Positions 34,268 to 40,810 of a stretch of DNA of 64,000 bases are shown one piece after another (position 1 is the stretch's first letter; each line of letters opens with the position of its first letter). This stretch comes from Candidatus Villigracilis propinquus (GTDB lineage Bacteria; Chloroflexota; Anaerolineae; Anaerolineales; Villigracilaceae). A model generated the notes under the pieces. The model was not told the DNA's origin. It saw only the letters and a program-made list of their open reading frames with translations, and made no database searches. The stretch is taken from the NCBI GenBank assembly GCA_016714565.1, contig JADKDM010000008.1:185278-249277 (forward strand). Reading direction: 5' to 3'. A program made the translations under genes and the position numbers.

Positions 34268-34816
34268 ATGAACGCATTCATTGACCAGCCCAAAAGAATT
34301 TCACTCTTGCTCAGACTTGGTATTTGGGCCTCGGAAAAAATTACCGGAAAAACCATGCTCCCTGCACGAATCCTTGCATGGTACCCGAAAGCAGCAATTG
34401 GTTCGGGAATGCTTGAGTCGTTGGTGGCACATCAGGATGGATCGTTGGGTCAACGCATGTTGAAATTGGTACGGCTGGCGGCGTCATTCGCAGCCGCCTG
34501 TCCATTTTGTGTCGATATGAACTCACATGAATACGAAGCTGTCGGTATTTTGGATGTGGAGTTATTGGCCTTGCGGGGAATGATCGAACTGGAAGACGTG
34601 CCGACTTTTTCCGTGCGTGAAAAACTGGCAATCCAATATGCAAGATTGATTTCGCAGACTCCCCTCAAGTTTCATCCTGATTTCATTGAGAAGATCAAAT
34701 CCCAATTTACAGAACGTGAGATGGTCATCCTTGCTTCCACAGCGGCGCAGGTCAATTATTGGGCGCGTCTTATCCAGGCCTTGGGCATTCCCCCTGCTGG
34801 ATTTGGCGAAGAGTAA
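34268..34816 (+). CDS. AhpD/carboxymuconolactone decarboxylase-like protein
   Basis: A 182-aa helical protein of the AhpD-like superfamily. The active-site motif FAAACPFCVDMNSHE holds the CxxC cysteines and the following His that relay protons in AhpD alkyl-hydroperoxidase partners. The length and the extended C-terminus resemble uncharacterised CMD-family proteins. Neighbouring rhodanese, OsmC-like and thioredoxin genes suggest a peroxide or sulfur-stress role. The 170 bases upstream hold no gene I can support. Confidence 0.82.
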   Translation: MNAFIDQPKRISLLLRLGIWASEKITGKTMLPARILAWYPKAAIGSGMLESLVAHQDGSLGQRMLKLVRLAASFAAACPFCVDMNSHEYEAVGILDVELLALRGMIELEDVPTFSVREKLAIQYARLISQTPLKFHPDFIEKIKSQFTEREMVILASTAAQVNYWARLIQALGIPPAGFGEE

Positions 34817-34827
34817 TTGTATGAACG

Positions 34828-35334
34828 TTATGGCGAAGTTCTTTTGAAGAATCCGGTAACCGCTTTCCAAATGGGACATCGATCATAAATACCCATAAAG
34901 AAAATTACACTGCCGATGCCGCCTGCAATCCAATTGTGCGTGGAGATGGCGACCATGATGAATAAAGCGCCAGCTCCAAGCCGTAACATGCGGTCAAATT
35001 GTGTGAGGGAAGTTTGCATTTCCCTGCCTGTAGACAATGCCTCAAATACGGCGCGATAATTCGTTTCGTTCTGTGCGCCCGTAATTCTCCCAGCTTCTTT
35101 TCCGTTGCGCAGGCTAATAACCGTGGGGATTCCAAAAATGCGGAATTGTTCAAGGATTTCGCGCGAGTCGTCTGCATTGATTGGCAGGAATTCGACCTTG
35201 CCTGCATATTCCTTTGCCAGCTTTTCAAGGATGGGTTTTGTGACCATACACGGTCTGCACCATGGCGCCCAAAAATCAATGACGATAAGTTCGCTGGATG
35301 CGGATATTTTTTGTTGAAATTCAGATGTGTTCAT
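34828..35334 (-). CDS. Thioredoxin fused to a DUF2892 membrane domain
   Basis: A 168-aa fusion. Residues 1-105 are a thioredoxin with the active site WAPWCRPC and the cis-Pro motif GIPTVI. Residues 115-168 are a DUF2892 (YgaP-type) domain with two hydrophobic helices and the YDRCPIWKAV ending. This would tether a thioredoxin to the inner face of the membrane. The start at 35334 (MNTSEF) fits the thioredoxin fold better than the ATG 12 codons upstream, which lies in a hairpin. Confidence 0.85.
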   Translation of the reverse strand: MNTSEFQQKISASSELIVIDFWAPWCRPCMVTKPILEKLAKEYAGKVEFLPINADDSREILEQFRIFGIPTVISLRNGKEAGRITGAQNETNYRAVFEALSTGREMQTSLTQFDRMLRLGAGALFIMVAISTHNWIAGGIGSVIFFMGIYDRCPIWKAVTGFFKRTSP

Positions 35335-35340
35335 AACTAT

Positions 35341-35380
35341 AATAGGTAGAGCGGACGATTTCTCGTCCACTCTACCTATT
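35341..35380. terminator. Long hairpin between DUF2892 and thioredoxin genes
   Basis: An 18-bp stem with one mismatch (35341-35358 with 35363-35380) has a TTTC loop. It ends the DUF2892 transcript on the minus strand and lies only 6 nt before the thioredoxin start, so it may also limit read-through. Confidence 0.7.
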
Positions 35381-35385
35381 GTTGA

Positions 35386-35583
35386 CTATTTGTAGGTGCT
35401 GAATTTGAACGGGGCGTACAGCGGGCAGAAGGCGACCACTGCCGTGAGCAGGAATACTGCACCGAGGACAACAAGCACGATGCCGAGTGCTCCAGTGACA
35501 ATTCCGCCAAAATATAAATAGGCGAACAGGGCGGCGACCACGACACGGACGATGCGATCAGTATTTGACATATTGCGTTTCAT
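35386..35583 (-). CDS. DUF2892 small membrane protein
   Basis: A 65-aa protein with the DUF2892/YgaP-type layout: NTDRIVRVVVAAL opening, two hydrophobic helices, and a CPLYAPF ending that corresponds to the YDRCPIW of the fused copy next door. It has AAGGAG before the start and a Crp/Fnr-type palindrome upstream. Exact role unknown; such domains accompany rhodaneses and thioredoxins. Confidence 0.82.
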   Translation of the reverse strand: MKRNMSNTDRIVRVVVAALFAYLYFGGIVTGALGIVLVVLGAVFLLTAVVAFCPLYAPFKFSTYK

Positions 35584-35618
35584 GAAAATCTCCTTTGATG
35601 GGTTGGATTGATACCCTC

Positions 35619-35660
35619 ATTGTAGGAGATGTAGTCGTTTTTGTATGTGACAAAGTCACA
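35619..35660 (-). promoter_or_regulatory. Crp/Fnr-type site and -10 box of the DUF2892 gene
   Basis: On the minus strand the palindrome TGTGACTTTGTCACA (35646-35660) is followed by TACAAT (35619-35624); its centre is at about -41. The site overlaps the stop codon of the adjacent Crp/Fnr gene. Confidence 0.6.
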
Positions 35661-36330
35661 CAACGGAACGGGCCTCCAACCCTTCAAAATCCAATATTTC
35701 GATAGTGCCTCGTCCCGAGCGAATCAACCCTGCGCTGACAAAATCCTCAAGCAAACGGCTGATCACTTCACGCGAACTACCCAACTCTCCCGCAATTTGT
35801 TGATGGGTGATTCGCATCGGGTTTTGGACTTTGGCTTGTTTCAACAACCAGGAAGCGACTCTGACATCCATGCGCTGGAACGCCACCTCGTCAACGATTG
35901 CCATCATACTGGATAGACGCTGCGATAACAGATCAAAAACAAAATCACGCCATACATCATAATGGCGAACCCAGTTGCGAAATATCTCAGTGGGAATCAT
36001 CACAGCCTCGGCATCCTGTTCCACGCTGGCGATGGCGGGAAAAGATTTATCGCTGAGAATAGCATTGGCGGTCAGGATGCAGCTTTCCCCCAGCCCGAAG
36101 CGATAGAGTGTGATTTCACGTCCCGTCTCGCTGACCTTGTACACGCGCACCACGCCCGAGAGCAGAAGTGCAATTGCATTCACACGATCCCCTTCGAGGA
36201 AGACGTCATGCCCTGCGGGAATATGTGCCAGGGACGTTGCCTGCTGAAATTCGCGGACCAGTTGTGAATCGGCGCCTACGAGAAACGGCAGAGCGCTGAC
36301 GATTTTGACATATTGATTCGAATCAATCAT
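35656..36330 (-). CDS. Crp/Fnr family transcription regulator
   Basis: A 224-aa regulator. An N-terminal cyclic-nucleotide-binding fold (FVFLEGD-like HDVFLEGDRVNAIALLLSGVVRVYK) is followed by a dimer helix and a C-terminal winged helix: RITHQQIAGELGSSREVISRLLEDF. There is no Fnr-type N-terminal cysteine cluster, so it is not an iron-sulfur Fnr; ligand unknown. It lies beside the redox genes, and a matching palindrome overlaps its 3' end and controls the next gene, which suggests local and wider control. Confidence 0.88.
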   Translation of the reverse strand: MIDSNQYVKIVSALPFLVGADSQLVREFQQATSLAHIPAGHDVFLEGDRVNAIALLLSGVVRVYKVSETGREITLYRFGLGESCILTANAILSDKSFPAIASVEQDAEAVMIPTEIFRNWVRHYDVWRDFVFDLLSQRLSSMMAIVDEVAFQRMDVRVASWLLKQAKVQNPMRITHQQIAGELGSSREVISRLLEDFVSAGLIRSGRGTIEILDFEGLEARSVV

Positions 36331-36494
36331 TTTTTTAGTTTACTCGTGGTTTGCAATCATGACAAGCACCCGCAGCCAATCTGATGTTAGTTATGATAGG
36401 GATAGGTAATCTGCCGCGTTGGGATGATTGCAGTTGTTTTGTAAATGCCTTCATTTTCATCTGCATGGTTTTTCTATTTTATTTCTTATATATC

Positions 36495-37250
36495 TTCGCT
36501 AAAATCATCGTCGCCGAGAATTTCACTGGGGTCGAATAGCGGTTCGTTTGGATCATGCTTCTGTGGCGTGGAGGGATAACGAGAGATTGTGTGGAATTGT
36601 CATAGCTTGAGTTGTTTCAATTCATCTTGAAATGCGGGGAAGTTTGCGAAACGTTCGCGTATTTCTGCTATGAGTTTGTCCCATGATTGTATTTCGTTCA
36701 GCTGGCGATAGACATCGCGTATTTCACGCAGGCAAAGCGCGGCTTGCAAATAATTGCCTCAGTCATGGTAATTAATAAAGCGCTCTGCTTCTTTTGTAAA
36801 CAGCCGAATGGATTCCTGGGATACTGTTTCTTTGCCGCTTGAGCCACTTCAATATGCTGGAAATGGTCTACCCAGCATTCTGGTAATTTTTCTAACGTTA
36901 CAAGTGCGTTTTCCACTTCTTTTTCAAGGAGGTAAAGCCTGACAAGGAAATCAGAATCTTTTTGCCTTTAAATTCACGGATGATATGACTTTGTAAATTT
37001 TCACAGCCATTAAGTTGCATTGCCAGTTTACGAAGTTTTCATATTTATCTATGATGGGGTATTTCCAAAATAGTTTTTCTTCCAATTCCAAAGAACCCGC
37101 CAAATCTCCGCGTTCCTTGAGCCTGTTTGCAAGCCATACTACCAAGCGGTCATCTTTGATGATTTCCAGCCTTTCGGTCACAAGTTTTTCGGCGAGCACG
37201 GCTTGCCCATGAGTTATAAATATATCAAGTATCTTTTCGAAGCCCTTCAT
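36495..37250 (-). pseudogene. Remains of a TPR-like protein related to SWIM zinc-finger protein C-termini
   Basis: Degenerate minus-strand pieces: LAEKLVTERLEIIKDDRLVVWLANRLKERGDLAGSLELEE style helices (37250-36951), then VENALVTLEKLPECWVDHF and HIEVAQAAKKQYP (36916-36830), then YLQAALCLREIRDVYRQL with an upstream stop, ending QDELKQLKL near 36605. A further tail, PSEILGDDDFSEDI, ends near 36495. The order fits one long helical-repeat protein broken by stops and frameshifts. The family call is by resemblance only. Bases 36331-36494 hold nothing I can identify. Confidence 0.4.
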
Positions 37251-37484
37251 CCATTTTTGGATGGCAACGGCCGGGTGGGTCGCCTGCTTATGGCTTTGCT
37301 TTTTACTGAATGGAATATCCTGTCTCAGCCATTACTTAACCTGAGCGTTTACTTCGAACGTTATCGTCAGGATTACTATGGCAATCTTCTGGCTGTATCC
37401 CAACGCGGTGACTGGGAGGCTTGGCTACGCTTTTTCCTTTGTCTGCATGGTCTGGATGAACACAGCAAGCAGGCAGGCGGTTAA
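37203..37484 (+). pseudogene. Fic-domain fragment with intact core motif
   Basis: Only about 90 residues remain of a Fic (AMP-transferase/toxin) protein. The catalytic motif HPFLDGNGRVGR is perfect and is preceded by YLFEA, as in full Fic proteins. The N-terminal 150 or more residues and most of the C-terminal helices are missing. Its 5' end overlaps the remnant on the other strand, which marks a recombination junction. It is unlikely to be active without the missing helices. Confidence 0.7.
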
Positions 37485-37485
37485 T

Positions 37486-37525
37486 AAAAACAGCCTTCAA
37501 AGCAAATTGTCTTTGAAGGCTGTTT
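37486..37525. terminator. Terminator of the cytochrome c operon
   Basis: AAACAGCCTTCAAAG (to 37502) pairs with CTTTGAAGGCTGTTT (37511-37525), with A- and T-runs outside. It lies 8 nt past the cytochrome stop. Confidence 0.8.
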
Positions 37526-37532
37526 CATATTT

Positions 37533-38438
37533 TTATTGTCCCCGCACCTGTTCCAATTCTGGAAGCGATTGCAAATAAAGGAAGATGGCACGCAATTCAT
37601 CATCGGTGAGGTTGTTGATTTCATCCAGCGGCATGATGTTCGAATTCAAGCTGTGCCCGCTGGGAGTAACTCCCGTGCGGAGGGTTTGAATGAATTGCTC
37701 CTCCGTCCATGAACCAAGTTCGCCGCCTGGGGTGAGGTTGGGGACGAGAATATCGAAAGTCGGGTCGGCGTACTTTCCGCCTGCTAGGTCGGGGTAGTGA
37801 CAGCCGCGGCAATCGCTAATTGCGAGGCGATACTCACCGTATTCGAGGGTCACGCCAGGCTCGGGCGCGGCGACATTGTTTTCGTGAGCCACGTCTTCAA
37901 CGGGCATATTGCCGAACAAACCCAGCGGAAAGACGATATAGCCCATCGGCTCGACCTGGAAGCCGTTTGTCACGCGATCCACAGGCGGGACAGTTTTCAG
38001 GTAGGCGATCACCGCGCCCAGATCTTCGTCGCTCATGCGCGCGAAAGCTGTCACGGAGGGCATGTAAATCGGTTTACCTTCGGGATCAACGCCATGTCGA
38101 ACGGCGCGGACGTAATCCTCATCGGTAAATTCGCCGCCGATGCCGCCTTCGCCAGAAGTGAGATTAGCGGAATCGAGAGTCATAATCCCGTCCACTGCGA
38201 TGAAGGGGACTTTTCCGCCCAAGTCTGCAGTGTGGCAGCTAATGCAGGTCGTCTCGACGATGTGCCTGCCGTGCTCGACGCTTGCTTCATCCGTCGGGAC
38301 GACAATGCCCGAAGGCGGGAAGTCGTAGGTCTTGTTCATCCGAGCATAACCGATTCCGTATAGGATCACAGCCGCAAGCAGAATCAAGCCGATCAGCGAA
38401 CCCAGAACGATCCCAATCCATTTGAATATTTTTTTCAT
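37533..38438 (-). CDS. Membrane-anchored dihaem cytochrome c
   Basis: A 301-aa protein with an N-terminal membrane helix (about residues 8-30) and two c-type haem sites, TTCISCHTADLGG (about residue 65) and DCRGCHYPDLAGG (about residue 208). Both halves carry later Met residues that can be the sixth iron ligands (for example YMPSVTAF and NSNIMPLDE). It resembles electron-transfer subunits of dehydrogenases. It is the last gene of an operon with two or three small membrane proteins, whose electron donor is not identified here. Confidence 0.88.
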   Translation of the reverse strand: MKKIFKWIGIVLGSLIGLILLAAVILYGIGYARMNKTYDFPPSGIVVPTDEASVEHGRHIVETTCISCHTADLGGKVPFIAVDGIMTLDSANLTSGEGGIGGEFTDEDYVRAVRHGVDPEGKPIYMPSVTAFARMSDEDLGAVIAYLKTVPPVDRVTNGFQVEPMGYIVFPLGLFGNMPVEDVAHENNVAAPEPGVTLEYGEYRLAISDCRGCHYPDLAGGKYADPTFDILVPNLTPGGELGSWTEEQFIQTLRTGVTPSGHSLNSNIMPLDEINNLTDDELRAIFLYLQSLPELEQVRGQ

Positions 38439-38475
38439 TTCAATTCTCCTTTGGTAAATTTTTGAATCAAGGTAT

Positions 38476-38967
38476 TTAGAACGGCTTGGCGACCATTAGC
38501 CATGTTATGACTGCGAAGCCGCCATAACCGATGACCGTGAGCAAGGTGGGATTTGTCCTGGCCAAAATCGCGAAGATTTCCTCATCGCTTTTGGCTGGTT
38601 CCTCGAGGAGAGGCTTTCCCCTGATTCGATATGGAAGCCCTACAGATCTGCGGACTTCGCCATAAATCCCCGCACCTAGGATCGCCATCAAAACGACAAT
38701 CACTACCAGCAACACAATCGAAACCCAAATCCAGCCGAACTTCCACCAGTGGCCCTGAAAACCTGCGATGGCGCCGAAGATGAAAAAGGCGAAAAGCGTG
38801 TTGAACATAATGGGATACGAAGCCGCTGACAGGTCAAGCAGGGCGCGTATCCTTTGAATGTCGCGTTCTTTTTTCAAAGCAAACGCTACGCCAGCCGAAA
38901 CGCCATGCGACAACAGGTATCCGAAAACAGAAATAACATGCAGGAAGACGATAATTTTGTATAGCAT
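38476..38967 (-). CDS. DUF2269-like membrane protein
   Basis: A 163-aa protein with four hydrophobic helices (about residues 4-26, 50-72, 80-105 and 140-160). The FLHVISVFGYLLSHGVSAG opening with conserved His residues resembles DUF2269/CopD-like membrane proteins, where the histidines may bind haem. It lies between cytochrome and BphX-like genes in one operon. Confidence 0.65.
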   Translation of the reverse strand: MLYKIIVFLHVISVFGYLLSHGVSAGVAFALKKERDIQRIRALLDLSAASYPIMFNTLFAFFIFGAIAGFQGHWWKFGWIWVSIVLLVVIVVLMAILGAGIYGEVRRSVGLPYRIRGKPLLEEPAKSDEEIFAILARTNPTLLTVIGYGGFAVITWLMVAKPF

Positions 38968-38993
38968 TCGATTCTCCTTTGGTAAAAATTTAA

Positions 38994-39392
38994 TTATTCA
39001 GCCTTCGCCTGCCGCAGGGACAGAATCCCTGTAACAATAATTGTCAGATGCAGAACAATGAATCCGATGTAGAACGGTGCGGCATATCCCTGCGAGATCA
39101 TGTAAAAGTCATCCAAGATGCCACGCACAATCTCCAGAGCCACAATCAGCCAGACGATTGATAGGTTTTTCAACGGATCGCGCGAAGCCCATAGCATGAA
39201 AGCGCCTGTGACGATCAAATCCAGCCCGAACATAAAACTAAAATCAAGCAAGCCTTGATATGCCACACCCGAGGTTTCTACGCCAGGCAACATCATTGGC
39301 AATCGGGCAGCATTCAGCATAGGAATAAACCCAACACCCAACAAAAAATAGAGTATTCCAACAACTCGAAACCACCATTTCAGTTTATTCAT
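38994..39392 (-). CDS. Small membrane protein (BphX/DoxX-like layout)
   Basis: A 132-aa protein with four hydrophobic helices and no cofactor motif. The W-F-R-x-V-G-I-L-Y opening and the short acidic-polar loops resemble the BphX family of four-helix proteins, with low certainty. Its start overlaps the stop of the upstream 76-aa gene (ATGA). Function unknown. Confidence 0.6.
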   Translation of the reverse strand: MNKLKWWFRVVGILYFLLGVGFIPMLNAARLPMMLPGVETSGVAYQGLLDFSFMFGLDLIVTGAFMLWASRDPLKNLSIVWLIVALEIVRGILDDFYMISQGYAAPFYIGFIVLHLTIIVTGILSLRQAKAE

Positions 39393-39619
39393 TTTGACAT
39401 CTCCTTTTTGTTTGAGTCATCTTCGGATGAAGATTTCATCCAGCGTTCGAGAAAAGCGGTGAGTTCGTCAAGATTCTTGAAACCAATACGTTCCTCCTTC
39501 TGCGAGTCCTGCAAACTCAAACGCCATGCAATGTGGTGACCGTCCGCGCCGCGTTCCTCCCACACTAAGAGAACAAAGTGGTGGTAACGGGGCGGGTGTA
39601 AATGGGTCGGGTTTGGCAT
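39389..39619 (-). CDS. Small hypothetical protein, first gene of the cytochrome operon
   Basis: A 76-aa soluble protein. The central part reads like a short beta strand pair then a helix: RYHHFVLLVWEER, WRLSLQDSQKEERIGFKNLDELTAFLERWM. This strand-strand-helix pattern with the GFKNLDELTAFL phrase is common in small Anaerolineae proteins of unknown role. It overlaps the next gene by 4 nt. Confidence 0.6.
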   Translation of the reverse strand: MPNPTHLHPPRYHHFVLLVWEERGADGHHIAWRLSLQDSQKEERIGFKNLDELTAFLERWMKSSSEDDSNKKEMSK

Positions 39620-40320
39620 GGAATTCCATTTCGTTTTGTGCTATTCTTATCGTAATTATAGGAATTCATCGTTTAGGAATCATTTATTTTCCCGTGCTGC
39701 AAACTTCAGTGGCGGAAAAGACAGTTGTCGTACCGAGAGCGCCAAACCCCTGCCAAATCTGCCGCCCCCGCCGCCCCCCCCCGCGGCGGCCGGGGGGCCG
39801 GCCGCGGGGGGAGGGAAAGCAAGCCGCCAGAAACCCTGCAGAGCGCTACGATATCCAGAAAAAATATTTCGGCTATTACGATGAGTGGCTCGACCGCTGC
39901 CAGCATGGGCATGACTGGCTCAAGGAAGAAACCGTCGCGCAGATCGTCGCGGAGGAAATCTGCAAAGAGGACGCGCGTCAGTACGAACTTTATGCCTATT
40001 GCATCATGCCCAACCATGTTCACTTCCTCATCCATTCGCTCATCGAAAAATTTCCCCTGTCCAATGGGAAAAGCGCCATCTCCCCCATCGCCGAAATCAT
40101 GCGCCTGCTCAAAGGTCGCACCGCCCGATTTTGCAACCTTGCGCTCAATCGCTCTGGCAAGTTCTGGCACCATGAATATTACGATCACTACGTCCGCGAT
40201 GAAAAGGAGATGGAAAGGATCATTCTTTATATTTTGAACAACCCCGTCAAAGCGGGGCTGGCGAAGGAATGGAAAGATTGGAAGTTCAGCTATGTCAATC
40301 CCGAACTCGGTGAATGGTAA
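39526..40320 (+). CDS. RAYT-type (Y1_Tnp) transposase with a damaged N-terminus
   Basis: From about 39815 the frame encodes a REP-associated tyrosine transposase: CIMPNHVHFLIHS carries the HUH metal motif (His-Val-His) and ILNNPVKAGLA is the C-terminal family motif; the catalytic Tyr is probably in the YYDHYVRDEKEM region. HUH transposases nick and join single strands at REP hairpins. The usual N-terminal strand (a YFVTFRL-type motif) is not found; the frame runs back through a nearly pure G+C tract and then unrelated sequence. The true start is unknown, and the gene may be truncated. Confidence 0.7.
   Translation: MQCGDRPRRVPPTLREQSGGNGAGVNGSGLAWNSISFCAILIVIIGIHRLGIIYFPVLQTSVAEKTVVVPRAPNPCQICRPRRPPPRRPGGRPRGEGKQAARNPAERYDIQKKYFGYYDEWLDRCQHGHDWLKEETVAQIVAEEICKEDARQYELYAYCIMPNHVHFLIHSLIEKFPLSNGKSAISPIAEIMRLLKGRTARFCNLALNRSGKFWHHEYYDHYVRDEKEMERIILYILNNPVKAGLAKEWKDWKFSYVNPELGEW
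39761..39815 (+). repeat. Nearly pure G+C hairpin tract
   Basis: Some 50 bases are almost only G and C and can fold: CCCCCCGCGGC pairs with GCCGCGGGGGG around a G/C loop. It is far outside the base composition of its surroundings and interrupts the transposase gene. It could be a REP-like hairpin or an assembly artefact. Confidence 0.5.
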
Positions 40321-40810
40321 GACAAGCTTAAGCTTGTCCTACTTGGGCGCTCCGCAAATCACGCGAGACAACGCCCTCATCGAAAACTTCATCTCCAACA
40401 AAGTCCCTGCTTTGCTGGCGTATCTCGCTGTCACGCGTCGCGCCCATACCCGCGACAAACTTGCCGCGTTGCTTTGGGGCGAAATATCCGATGCGGATGC
40501 GAAAAATAATTTACGACAAGCCCTCACCAACCTCCGCAAGATTGCCGATCAAGAATTGACCATCACCCGAGACTCGATTGAATTTTCAGGGGACTGTGTT
40601 CTCGACTCCGTCCAATTCGAATTGGATATAAAAACCGCCTCCTCTCTTGACCCGATACCTGCCTCGGTTATTCTGACAGATTCCCTGCACCTGTATCGGG
40701 GCGACTTCCTCGAAGGCTTTCACGTCCGCGATGCGCCAGACTTTGAAGATTGGATGCTTGCCGAACGTGCCCGCCTGCGCGAACTGGCTCTGCAAACCCT
40801 CACACACTGA
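40292..40810 (+). CDS. BTAD regulator, N-terminal part (SARP/AfsR-like), frameshifted from its continuation
   Basis: A 172-aa fragment. Residues 15-95 form the winged-helix DNA-binding domain (PALLAYLAVTRR, DKLAALLWGEISDADAKNNLRQALTNLRK) and the BTAD domain begins after residue 110 (YRGDFLEGFHVRDAPDFEDWMLAERARLREL). The frame stops at 40810, but the BTAD domain continues in another frame from the same point. One missing base near 40801-40812 explains it. The start overlaps the transposase end by 29 nt; GTG at 40310 is an alternative. Confidence 0.78.
   Translation: MSIPNSVNGKTSLSLSYLGAPQITRDNALIENFISNKVPALLAYLAVTRRAHTRDKLAALLWGEISDADAKNNLRQALTNLRKIADQELTITRDSIEFSGDCVLDSVQFELDIKTASSLDPIPASVILTDSLHLYRGDFLEGFHVRDAPDFEDWMLAERARLRELALQTLTH
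40321..40338. repeat. Perfect 18-bp palindrome at the transposase/BTAD junction
   Basis: GACAAGCTTAAGCTTGTC starts on the base after the transposase stop and also lies within the first codons of the BTAD frame. RAYT transposases act on such palindromes, so this may mark an element end. Confidence 0.55.
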
